This document shows positions 1 to 6,516 of a stretch of DNA of 6,519 nucleotides, piece after piece (position 1 is the stretch's first letter; each line of letters begins with the position of its first letter). The stretch is from NCBI GenBank assembly GCA_903901905.1, contig CAIUSQ010000289.1, positions 1 through 6,519 of the forward strand, in the 5' to 3' direction. The position numbers were made by a program, and so were the translations under genes. The notes beneath the pieces were generated by a model that was not told the origin of the DNA, did not search any database, and saw nothing but the letters and a program-made list of their open reading frames with translations. The DNA comes from an uncultured Actinomycetes bacterium (GTDB lineage Bacteria > Actinomycetota > Actinomycetes > Nanopelagicales > Nanopelagicaceae).

Positions 1-1551
1 CAAAGCGCAGGGATCATTGTTTTTCCAGAGATGATCGTGACCGGATATCCAGTTGAAGATCTGGCTCTTCGCCCATCATTTCAAGCAGCCAGTATTGCGG
101 CAGTTGAAAAGATTGCATCCACAATCACCGGTGACATTGTTGCTGTCGTTGGTTACCTGGATAAGGGGCCCAAAAATGCGGTGGCGATCATTCATCAAGG
201 CCAGATAAAGGCGCGTTATTTTAAACAGCATCTTCCCAACTATGGTGTCTTTGATGAGTTCAGAAACTTCAAACCAGGGGATCAAAACTTAGTAGTGCGA
301 ATTCAAGGTGTGGATGTGGCCATTGCTATCTGTGAGGATATTTGGCACTCAGTCGATGCAATCGCCGCCCGTAAACCTGGACTGTTAGTGGTACCTAACG
401 GCTCTCCCTTTGAACGCAATAAAGATGATGTCCGCCTAGCCCTAGTTAAAAAGAGGGCACAAGAAATTGGCGCACCTATTGCTTATGTAAATATGACTGG
501 TGGACAGGACGATCTAGTTTTTGACGGGGACACAATTGTTGTTAGCGCCGATGGTGGGGTATTGGCCCGCTCTGCCCAGTTTGTTGATCAGATGTTAATT
601 GTTGATATTGAATGCAGCGAGTCAACCTCTAAGCCAGATTTAGAGATTTCAAAGAGCCCTAACAAAGTTTCAGATACTCAACTTGGAGATGTGGCACTTA
701 GGCTTTCAGATGAAGAAGAGATGTGGCAGGCCTTAGTCGTTGGGCTTCGCGATTATGTTTCAAAAAATGGATTTAGATCTGTTGTCCTTGGCCTATCTGG
801 CGGAATAGATTCGGCGTTAGTAGCTGCAATTGCAATTGATGCCGTAGGCGCTAAAGCTGTTAACGGTGTGGCCATGCCAAGTGAGTACTCATCAGATCAT
901 TCAATTGAAGATGCACAATCACTTGCCGATATCACTGGAATTCATTTTCGGATAACTCCAATTGCTCCGATGGTTGATGCCTATCTTGAGAATCTAACAC
1001 TTAAGGGTCTTGCCGAAGAAAATCTCCAGGCCCGAGTTCGGGGAACTACACTTATGGGCATCTCAAATCAAGAAGGACATTTAGTTTTAGCAACAGGTAA
1101 TAAGAGTGAGTTAGCAGTTGGCTATTCAACTCTCTACGGTGATGCAGTTGGCGGGTTTGCACCCATTAAAGATATTTACAAAACCGATGTTTGGGCTTTA
1201 GCGACCTGGCGAAATCAACATGCAATTAAATCCGGCCAAGTCGCACCAATCCCAGAGCGATCCATCACTAAAGAACCAAGCGCCGAACTGCGTCCTGGCC
1301 AAAAGGACTCTGACTCTTTGCCAGATTACAAAGTATTAGACAAGTTATTGATGGCATATGTGGATCAGGACCGTGGATTCCAGGAACTGCTAAACGATGG
1401 ATTTGATCCGGATCTTGTCCGTCGCGTGCTCTCTTTAGTTGATAAGGCTGAGTACAAACGGCGCCAATACCCTCCAGGCACCAAGGTTTCATCCCGTGCA
1501 TTTGGCAAGGATCGTCGACTTCCTATGACATCTCGCTGGAGTGAAAACTAA
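1..1551 (+). CDS. nadE: Glutamine-dependent NAD+ synthetase, 5'-truncated by window edge
   Basis: Cytoplasmic enzyme for the last step of NAD+ synthesis: deamido-NAD+ + ATP + glutamine to NAD+. The frame is open from base 1, and the Met at 31 is not the start: the bases before it encode GIIVFPE, the nitrilase-fold strand carrying the catalytic Glu (codon 28-30). The other two members of the glutaminase triad are visible, Lys in YFKQHLPNYGVFDE (codon 223-225) and Cys in AICEDIW (codon 331-333). The C-terminal synthetase half has the ATP-pyrophosphatase loop LGLSGGIDSAL (SGGIDS at 796-813), then ATGNKSELAVGYSTLYGD and KEPSAELRPGQKDSDSLPDY, and ends with the family-typical RRLPMTSRWSE. I estimate 40-50 missing residues, giving about 560 in total, so this resembles the shorter two-domain class rather than the roughly 680-residue mycobacterial enzyme. 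Both domains look intact. Its ammonia donor, glutamine, is made by the synthetase encoded 1.8 kb downstream. Confidence 0.96.
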   Translation, partial: QSAGIIVFPEMIVTGYPVEDLALRPSFQAASIAAVEKIASTITGDIVAVVGYLDKGPKNAVAIIHQGQIKARYFKQHLPNYGVFDEFRNFKPGDQNLVVRIQGVDVAIAICEDIWHSVDAIAARKPGLLVVPNGSPFERNKDDVRLALVKKRAQEIGAPIAYVNMTGGQDDLVFDGDTIVVSADGGVLARSAQFVDQMLIVDIECSESTSKPDLEISKSPNKVSDTQLGDVALRLSDEEEMWQALVVGLRDYVSKNGFRSVVLGLSGGIDSALVAAIAIDAVGAKAVNGVAMPSEYSSDHSIEDAQSLADITGIHFRITPIAPMVDAYLENLTLKGLAEENLQARVRGTTLMGISNQEGHLVLATGNKSELAVGYSTLYGDAVGGFAPIKDIYKTDVWALATWRNQHAIKSGQVAPIPERSITKEPSAELRPGQKDSDSLPDYKVLDKLLMAYVDQDRGFQELLNDGFDPDLVRRVLSLVDKAEYKRRQYPPGTKVSSRAFGKDRRLPMTSRWSEN

Positions 1552-1572
1552 GCCTGCTAAATGGCCTGCTAA
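1552..1572 (+). repeat. Short direct repeat after nadE stop
   Basis: GCCTGCTAA occurs at 1552-1560 and again at 1564-1572, separated by ATG, starting at the base after the nadE stop codon. It is not self-complementary and no U-tract follows, so it is not a terminator. No function can be assigned and it may be chance. Confidence 0.5.
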
Positions 1573-1612
1573 TTGCAAATACTTCGCAACTCGCAAAAAA
1601 CTACTGATTCGG

Positions 1613-1618
1613 TAGAAT
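1613..1618 (+). promoter_or_regulatory. -10 box of the cys leader transcript (leaderless)
   Basis: TAGAAT fits the actinobacterial TANNNT -10 consensus and ends exactly six bases before the ATG of the Cys leader ORF at 1625. This places transcription start at or next to the A of that ATG, giving a leaderless mRNA. There is no SD before the ATG, which agrees. The -35 region (about 1589-1595, ACTCGCA) is poor, so an accessory factor or a weak promoter is possible. The geometry matches the leu leader promoter downstream. Confidence 0.6.
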
Positions 1619-1624
1619 TTATAC

Positions 1625-1702
1625 ATGCAATCAATGATCACCTGGTTTTTTACACGTAACCGCGTGGTTGATTTCTGCGTTGCTTCTAGTGGCTGTTGCT
1701 GA
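1625..1702 (+). CDS. Cysteine-responsive leader peptide upstream of cysK
   Basis: A 25-codon ORF whose second half reads RNRVVDFCVASSGCC followed by TGA. Three of the last eight codons are Cys (TGC 1676-1678, TGT 1694-1696, TGC 1697-1699), a rare amino acid in this window's proteins, and the gene it precedes is cysteine synthase. Short Cys-containing leader ORFs ahead of sulfur-assimilation operons have been predicted in Actinobacteria and shown in mycobacteria to act as Cys-responsive attenuators. The VD-x-C-x-VAS-like ending resembles the small 'putative leader peptides' annotated in streptomycetes, as far as I recall. Translation probably begins without a 5' UTR. When charged Cys-tRNA is low, a ribosome would stall on the last two sense codons and alter folding of the RNA up to the cysK SD. 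The peptide itself is probably not functional. The sense-strand reading is unambiguous; the regulatory role is inference. Confidence 0.78.
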   Translation: MQSMITWFFTRNRVVDFCVASSGCC

Positions 1703-1727
1703 TTTAACTTACTACCCAAAATCAGCA
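1697..1727 (+). promoter_or_regulatory. Hairpin at the end of the Cys leader ORF
   Basis: TGCTGATTT (1697-1705) is perfectly complementary to AAATCAGCA (1719-1727): nine base pairs with a 13-base loop. The left arm starts on the last Cys codon and spans the leader stop codon, so a stalled or terminating ribosome must open it. It shares base 1697 with the long-range helix 1689-1697/1815-1824 and lies beside it, so the two could stack or compete. Confidence 0.6.
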
Positions 1728-1732
1728 CAAAT

Positions 1733-1749
1733 CTTTGCCAAAGGCAAAG
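1733..1749 (+). promoter_or_regulatory. Small perfect hairpin in cys leader
   Basis: CTTTGCC (1733-1739), loop AAA, GGCAAAG (1743-1749): a seven-base-pair perfect stem. It is followed by GCCAAAAATTTAAAG rather than a T-run, so it is not an intrinsic terminator. It may be part of the leader fold between the two arms of the attenuator. Confidence 0.55.
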
Positions 1750-1786
1750 GCCAAAAATTTAAAGCCATATCACCCAAATCGGCAGA

Positions 1787-1804
1787 AATCTGAAATTTCA
1801 GATT
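1787..1804 (+). repeat. 18-base perfect palindrome upstream of cysK
   Basis: AATCTGAAATTTCAGATT equals its own reverse complement across all 18 bases. In RNA it gives a seven-pair stem with an AATT loop; in DNA it has the form of an operator for a dimeric regulator. It lies 58 bases before the cysK ATG and well downstream of the inferred promoter, so as an operator it would act as a roadblock or serve an unseen second promoter. I do not recognise it as a known factor's consensus. Confidence 0.6.
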
Positions 1805-1848
1805 AACTAAAAGGAACAGCCCACAAGTTAACGAGTATTAAGAAGAGC

Positions 1849-1855
1849 AGAGGAG
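1849..1855 (+). promoter_or_regulatory. cysK ribosome binding site
   Basis: AGAGGAG followed by six bases (AAAATT-type spacer, 1856-1861) and ATG at 1862. It is a strong SD that fixes the cysK start. Its 5' half can pair weakly with the Cys leader ORF at 1672-1678, which is the proposed point of control. Confidence 0.85.
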
Positions 1856-1861
1856 AAAATT

Positions 1862-2788
1862 ATGAAGGTTTATAACAACATCACAGAGGTATTTGGAAAT
1901 ACCCCGCTAGTGCGCATCAACAAGATCACAGATGGTGCTGCAGGTAATGTCTTTGCAAAGCTTGAGTTCTATAACCCAAGTTCTTCGATTAAAGACCGCT
2001 TAGGAATTGCAATGATCGATGCTGCAGAGGCAAGCGGTGAGTTAAAGCCTGGCGGAACAATCGTCGAAGCAACATCTGGAAACACTGGAATTGCCGTAGC
2101 AATGGTTGCAGCGGCCCGTGGATATAAGTCTGTTATGACTATGCCAGAGTCGGTTTCAAAGGAGCGTCGTAAGTTGATTCGTGCTTATGGCGCTGAATTA
2201 GTTTTAACCCCTGCAGCCGAAGGTATGAAGGGCGCAGTTGCAGCGGCAGAAAAACTTGCTGCATCCGGTGCTGTTTTAGTTCGCCAATTTGAAAACGCAG
2301 CAGGACCTGCAATCCACCGCAAGACAACTGGTGAAGAAATCTGGCGAGATACAGAAGGCAAAGTTGATGTCTTTATCTCTGGAATCGGAACTGGTGGAAC
2401 TATCACTGGTGCCGGACAGTTGCTTAAAGAGAAAAACCCAAAAATCAAAGTTATTGGCGTAGAGCCGGCGGCATCACCATTGCTTAATGGTGGGGAACCT
2501 GGGCCACACCCAATTCAGGGAATTGGAGCAAACTTTATTCCAAATGTTTTGGATCGCTCTGTTTATGACGAAATTTTAGATGCAACAGCTGATGATGCAA
2601 TTAAGTATGCGCGTCGTGCAGCTGCCGAAGAGGGAATCCTTGCAGGAATTTCATCAGGTGCAACTTTGTGGGCAGCAACTCAGATTGCAAAGAGACCAGA
2701 GTATGCAGGTAAAAACATTGTTGTTATCTGCGCGTCATCTGGTGAGCGCTACCTATCGACGGTTCTTTACGAAGATTTAGTGGACTAA
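1862..2788 (+). CDS. cysK: Cysteine synthase A (O-acetylserine sulfhydrylase)
   Basis: A PLP enzyme that converts O-acetyl-L-serine and sulfide to L-cysteine and acetate in the cytoplasm. At 308 residues it has the normal family length. Visible landmarks: the opening [22 protein letters not shown] with the Schiff-base Lys at residue 44; the substrate loop TSGNTG at 71-76; QFEN at 142-145 and [11 protein letters not shown] at 151-161; the PLP-phosphate loop GTGGTITG at 176-183; [12 protein letters not shown] at 216-227; and SSGERYLST at 292-300, whose Ser contacts the PLP ring nitrogen in the family. Nothing essential is missing. A CBS-type or CysM assignment is less likely because the sequence keeps the CysK HPIQGIGA and RYLST signatures and lacks a C-terminal regulatory domain. 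The gene follows the Cys leader and is almost certainly cotranscribed with cysE, five bases downstream. Confidence 0.96.
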   Translation: MKVYNNITEVFGNTPLVRINKITDGAAGNVFAKLEFYNPSSSIKDRLGIAMIDAAEASGELKPGGTIVEATSGNTGIAVAMVAAARGYKSVMTMPESVSKERRKLIRAYGAELVLTPAAEGMKGAVAAAEKLAASGAVLVRQFENAAGPAIHRKTTGEEIWRDTEGKVDVFISGIGTGGTITGAGQLLKEKNPKIKVIGVEPAASPLLNGGEPGPHPIQGIGANFIPNVLDRSVYDEILDATADDAIKYARRAAAEEGILAGISSGATLWAATQIAKRPEYAGKNIVVICASSGERYLSTVLYEDLVD

Positions 2789-2793
2789 CTTCT

Positions 2794-3300
2794 ATGGGCT
2801 TTCGATTTAAAGAAGATCTAGATAACGCACTGAGCCACGATCCGGCTGCGCGTAATCGATTAGAGATCGCATTGGCATATCCAGGTGTACATGCAGTGTG
2901 GGGCCATCGCATCTCCCATTTTCTTTGGAACCGTGGACTTAAGTTAATTGCGCGGGTTCATTCAAATGCAGTCAGATCAACAACAGGAATTGAGATTCAC
3001 CCAGGAGCAAAGATTGGGCGCAGGTTCTTCATAGACCACGGTATGGGTGTAGTCATTGGTGCCACTGCAGTTATTGGTGATGACGTCATGCTCTACCACG
3101 ACGTGACATTGGGCGCTCGAGGAATTGAAAAAGGCAAGCGTCACCCAACAATCGGAAATGATGTCATCATCGGCGCTGGCGCAAGAATTCTTGGAAACGT
3201 GAGCGTTGGCGAAGGAAGCCGAATTAGTGCTAACTCCGTCATTACGCGTGATCTACCGGCAAGAAGCATTATCGATAAGGCTGATTTTTTCGTAATTTAG
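2794..3300 (+). CDS. cysE: Serine O-acetyltransferase, short form
   Basis: Transfers acetyl from acetyl-CoA to L-serine, giving the O-acetylserine used by CysK. The N-terminal helical part (residues 1-60, [24 protein letters not shown] region) leads into a left-handed beta-helix of hexapeptide repeats (about 65-155: [38 protein letters not shown]). Both catalytic His residues are present by comparison with E. coli CysE: His82 in FIDHGMG and His117 in GKRHPTIG. At 168 residues it is short, lacking the usual GVPAR-type ending, and finishes in DKADFFVI. The C-terminal Ile is notable because the terminal Ile of CysE is what docks in the CysK active site in the cysteine synthase complex. GATA replaces the common GETA at residue 90. 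No SD precedes the ATG and it lies five bases after the cysK stop, so translation is probably coupled. Confidence 0.92.
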   Translation: MGFRFKEDLDNALSHDPAARNRLEIALAYPGVHAVWGHRISHFLWNRGLKLIARVHSNAVRSTTGIEIHPGAKIGRRFFIDHGMGVVIGATAVIGDDVMLYHDVTLGARGIEKGKRHPTIGNDVIIGAGARILGNVSVGEGSRISANSVITRDLPARSIIDKADFFVI

Positions 3301-3317
3301 CTATATTCATAGGGCTG

Positions 3318-3333
3318 TTAACACGCTCGTAAC
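3318..3333 (+). promoter_or_regulatory. Possible GlnR-type box upstream of glutamine synthetase
   Basis: TTAAC (3318-3322), six bases, GTAAC (3329-3333). This fits the half-site layout of actinobacterial GlnR boxes (GTNAC-n6-GAAAC, with the core AC-n9-AC), four of five positions in each half-site. A third GTAAC at 3342-3346 is out of that register. The position overlaps the probable -35 region of the following gene. A match this short can occur by chance; the target gene being a glutamine synthetase is the main support. Confidence 0.35.
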
Positions 3334-3342
3334 CTGAGTTTG

Positions 3343-3349
3343 TAACAAT
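3343..3349 (+). promoter_or_regulatory. Candidate -10 region for a leaderless glnA transcript
   Basis: TGTAACAAT ends six bases before the ATG at 3356. Neither register is a perfect TANNNT (TAACAA with a seven-base gap, or AACAAT with six), but the spacing to ATG is that of the two leader promoters in this window. TTAACA at 3318-3323 could be a -35 with a long 19-base spacer. There is no SD before the ATG (GTTTCT), which favours leaderless translation or read-through from cysE with weak initiation. Confidence 0.4.
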
Positions 3350-3355
3350 GTTTCT

Positions 3356-4660
3356 ATGAGTGCAGATAGAAGTAAGCAGCAAGAGTTCGTCCTTCGAACC
3401 CTAGAAGAGCGCAATATTCGTTTTGTTCGTTTGTGGTTTACAGATGTTTTGGGCTTTCTTAAATCTGTTGCAATTGCGCCAGCTGAATTAGAAAATGCAT
3501 TTGATGAGGGAATTGGATTCGATGGTTCTGCAATCGAAGGCTTTGCGAGAATTACCGAATCTGACATGTTGGCAAAGCCTGATCCTGCAACGTTTTCCAT
3601 TCTTCCTTGGCGCACCGAATCACCGGGTGCAGCCAGAATGTTTTGCGACATCGCACTTCCTGATGGAACATCTTCACCGTCGGATCCACGTAATGTCTTG
3701 CGTCGAATTTTAGAAAAATCAACCAAAATGGGTTATGCCTGTTACACACATCCTGAGATTGAATTCTTCTTGTTTAAGAAAGCACCTGAAGTCGGTGTTG
3801 CTCCAGTTCCTGTTGATCAAGGTGGATATTTTGATCACACTCCAGCGGTGGTTGGCCATGACTTCCGTCGACAAGCAATTACATTACTTGAGGCCATGGG
3901 AATTAGCGTTGAGTTCTCTCATCATGAAGGAGCTCCGGGTCAACAAGAGATTGATCTGCGTTATGCGGATGCGTTAACGACTGCAGATAACATCATGACT
4001 TTTCGCCATGTCATAAAAGAGGTTGCATTAGATCAAGGCTTCCATGCATCGTTTATGCCAAAGCCATTTACCGATCACCCAGGTAGTGGAATGCACACGC
4101 ATGTTTCATTATTTAAAGGTGAAGAGAATGCATTTTTTGATGCCGATGCAGAGTTTAATCTTTCAAGCGTAGGCCGCTCGTTTATAGCCGGACTAATTAA
4201 GCACGCACCAGAGATCACTGCAATTACTAATCAGTGGGTTAACTCTTACAAACGTTTACATGGCGGGGGAGAAGCACCTGCATACGCAAACTGGGGCCAA
4301 AGTGATCGTGGGGCGCTAGTTCGCGTTCCAATGTATAAACCTAAGAAAGAAAACTCAACGAGAATTGAATTTCGATCACCAGATACAGCGTGTAATCCAT
4401 ATTTGGCGTATGCAGTTATGTTGGCAGCAGGTCTAAAGGGAGTTGAAGAAAAGTACATTCTTACCGACTCAAAGGATCCTGTCGTCTTGCCATCAAACCT
4501 GAATGAAGCGATTATTGAGATGGAAAAGAGCGAATTAGTGCGAGAGACCTTGGGCGAACATGTCTTTGAGTTCGTACTTCGAAACAAGCGCGCTGAATGG
4601 CTGGAATACAGCCGCCAAGTAAGCGCATTTGAACTCGATCGTTATTTGCCAGTCCTTTAA
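3356..4660 (+). CDS. glnA: Glutamine synthetase, GlnA2-type, without the adenylylation loop
   Basis: Type I glutamine synthetase fold: glutamate + ammonia + ATP to glutamine, normally a cytoplasmic dodecamer. The 434 residues include FDGSAIEGF (55-63, the Asp50-type latch), PEIEFFLF (133-140) with the first metal-binding Glu residues, HHEGAPGQQEID (189-200), GMHTHVSLF (245-253), NQWVNSYKRL (292-301), GGEAP (303-308, the Glu327-type flap residue) and RIEFRSPD (336-343). The sequence is closest, from memory, to mycobacterial GlnA2 (opening RTLEERxIRFVRLWFTDVLGFLKSVAIAPAELE). Around residues 366-380 it reads KYILTDSKDPVVLPS, where GlnA and GlnA2 proteins carry a longer segment (NLYDLPPEE in E. 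coli), so the adenylylation Tyr and its loop are absent. It therefore should not be controlled by GlnE. Streptomyces GlnA2 was reported to act on polyamines, so a gamma-glutamylpolyamine ligase role cannot be excluded. The -35 of the leu promoter lies inside its 3' end. Confidence 0.92.
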   Translation: MSADRSKQQEFVLRTLEERNIRFVRLWFTDVLGFLKSVAIAPAELENAFDEGIGFDGSAIEGFARITESDMLAKPDPATFSILPWRTESPGAARMFCDIALPDGTSSPSDPRNVLRRILEKSTKMGYACYTHPEIEFFLFKKAPEVGVAPVPVDQGGYFDHTPAVVGHDFRRQAITLLEAMGISVEFSHHEGAPGQQEIDLRYADALTTADNIMTFRHVIKEVALDQGFHASFMPKPFTDHPGSGMHTHVSLFKGEENAFFDADAEFNLSSVGRSFIAGLIKHAPEITAITNQWVNSYKRLHGGGEAPAYANWGQSDRGALVRVPMYKPKKENSTRIEFRSPDTACNPYLAYAVMLAAGLKGVEEKYILTDSKDPVVLPSNLNEAIIEMEKSELVRETLGEHVFEFVLRNKRAEWLEYSRQVSAFELDRYLPVL

Positions 4661-4675
4661 TTCAAGCGTTACCCT
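4646..4675 (+). promoter_or_regulatory. Promoter of the leu leader-leuA transcript
   Basis: TTGCCA (4646-4651), an 18-base spacer, TACCCT (4670-4675), then six bases to the leader ATG at 4682. The -35 matches TTGACA at five of six positions and the -10 fits TANNNT. Transcription would start at the leader ATG, giving a leaderless leader ORF. The -35 is in the last codons of glnA, and the -10 is just past its stop. Confidence 0.6.
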
Positions 4676-4681
4676 TAACTC

Positions 4682-4729
4682 ATGAGAAAGAGCAGCCTCC
4701 TCCTTAGCTGCCGTGGCGGGGCCAAGTAA
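4682..4729 (+). CDS. Leucine leader peptide upstream of leuA
   Basis: A 15-codon ORF, MRKSSLLLSCRGGAK then TAA, with three consecutive Leu codons (CTC CTC CTT, 4697-4705) immediately ahead of the leucine biosynthesis gene leuA. No SD precedes its ATG, and a -10 box lies six bases upstream, so it is probably translated from the 5' end of the mRNA. Ribosome speed over the Leu codons would report leucyl-tRNA charging. The Leu codons overlap the anti-SD sequence CTCCTTA (4700-4706). One Cys codon follows the Leu run at 4709-4711. The peptide is presumably only a sensor. Its role is inferred from position, codon content and the surrounding RNA structure. Confidence 0.8.
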   Translation: MRKSSLLLSCRGGAK

Positions 4730-4777
4730 CCGGTCCCCTCGCTGCGGAGTTTTGTCGTACCGGTTAAAAGACAAAAC
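4727..4777 (+). promoter_or_regulatory. H-type pseudoknot in the leuA leader
   Basis: Hairpin stem GTTTTGTC (4749-4756) with GACAAAAC (4770-4777), eight perfect pairs, loop 4757-4769. Eight further pairs join TAACCGGT (4727-4734) to ACCGGTTA (4759-4766), which lies inside that loop, so the two stems interlock as an H-type pseudoknot. The first stem begins on the leader stop codon TAA, so a terminating ribosome would unfold it. ACCGGT is also self-complementary, so dimer or local alternatives exist. Confidence 0.75.
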
Positions 4778-4787
4778 CCGCCAAATT

Positions 4788-4794
4788 TAAGGAG
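4788..4794 (+). promoter_or_regulatory. leuA ribosome binding site
   Basis: TAAGGAG followed by six bases (CAGTAA) and ATG at 4801. A strong SD that fixes the leuA start. It is the exact reverse complement of 4700-4706 in the leader peptide's Leu codons. Confidence 0.88.
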
Positions 4795-4800
4795 CAGTAA

Positions 4801-6516
<1,716 letters not shown>

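Larger units (their letters stand above)
1672..1855 (+). promoter_or_regulatory. Cys attenuator: alternative long-range pairing of leader ORF with cysK SD region
   Basis: GTGGCTGTT (1689-1697, covering Gly23 and Cys24 codons) can pair with AACAGCCCAC (1815-1824), nine base pairs with one bulged C. Outside it, CTTCT (1683-1687) can pair with AGAAG (1841-1845), and TTTCTGC (1672-1678, including the first Cys codon) with GCAGAGG (1847-1853, two G-U pairs), which overlaps the cysK SD. The three helices nest in order. A ribosome stalled at the Cys24-Cys25 codons would cover the left arm and leave the SD free. There is no U-run after any stem, so translational rather than terminator-type control is favoured. 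The outer helices are weak; the inner one is the best supported. Not computed energetically. Confidence 0.5.
4700..4794 (+). promoter_or_regulatory. LEU-type leader RNA controlling leuA translation
   Basis: Nested complementarity runs from the Leu codons to the leuA SD. Outer helix: CTCCTTA (4700-4706) with TAAGGAG (4788-4794, the SD), seven perfect pairs. Middle helix: TGGCGG (4714-4719) with CCGCCA (4778-4783). Inside them lies the pseudoknot at 4727-4777. With ample leucine the ribosome leaves and the outer helix can hide the SD; with a ribosome stalled on the Leu codons the SD would be free. No U-tract follows any stem, arguing for translational control. A conserved pseudoknot upstream of leuA, called the LEU element, has been predicted in most Actinobacteria; this region matches that description. 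Confidence 0.75.

Noticed and set aside
31..33. Met at 31 as the nadE start codon
   Set aside because: The frame is open to base 1 and codons 1-30 encode the conserved GIIVFPE strand with the catalytic Glu, so the gene begins upstream of the window.
1489..1728. Minus-strand ORF across the nadE end and cys leader
   Set aside because: No domain, it overlaps the end of nadE and the Cys leader on the other strand, and the plus-strand reading has a promoter, a coherent leader peptide and RNA structure.
1733..1760. Intrinsic terminator at CTTTGCC-AAA-GGCAAAG
   Set aside because: The stem is followed by GCCAAAAATTT, with no run of T on the plus strand.
1703..1861. SAM (S-box) riboswitch or T-box upstream of cysK
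   Set aside because: I see no S-box core or T-box AGGGTGGNACCGCG-like sequence. The leader peptide and complementarities explain the region better.
3261..3300. Frameshift near the cysE end explaining the short C-terminus
   Set aside because: I read the other two frames across the T-tract at 3285-3290; they hit stops quickly and do not restore a GVPAR-like ending, so the short tail appears genuine.
3302..3307. TATATT as the main glnA -10 box
   Set aside because: It lacks a credible -35 at 16-18 bases and would give a 40-plus-base leader without an SD. A weak second promoter cannot be ruled out.
3307..3726. 139-codon minus-strand ORF opposite the start of glnA
   Set aside because: It mirrors the well-conserved glutamine synthetase coding frame, has no recognisable domain or SD, and its composition is that of a reverse-strand shadow. 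The other minus-strand ORFs (for example 1268-1501, 4246-4587, 6191-6475) were rejected for the same reason.
4749..4777. Intrinsic terminator between glnA and leuA
   Set aside because: The stem is A/U-rich with no following T-run, and its loop pairs upstream as a pseudoknot; it fits a translational switch.
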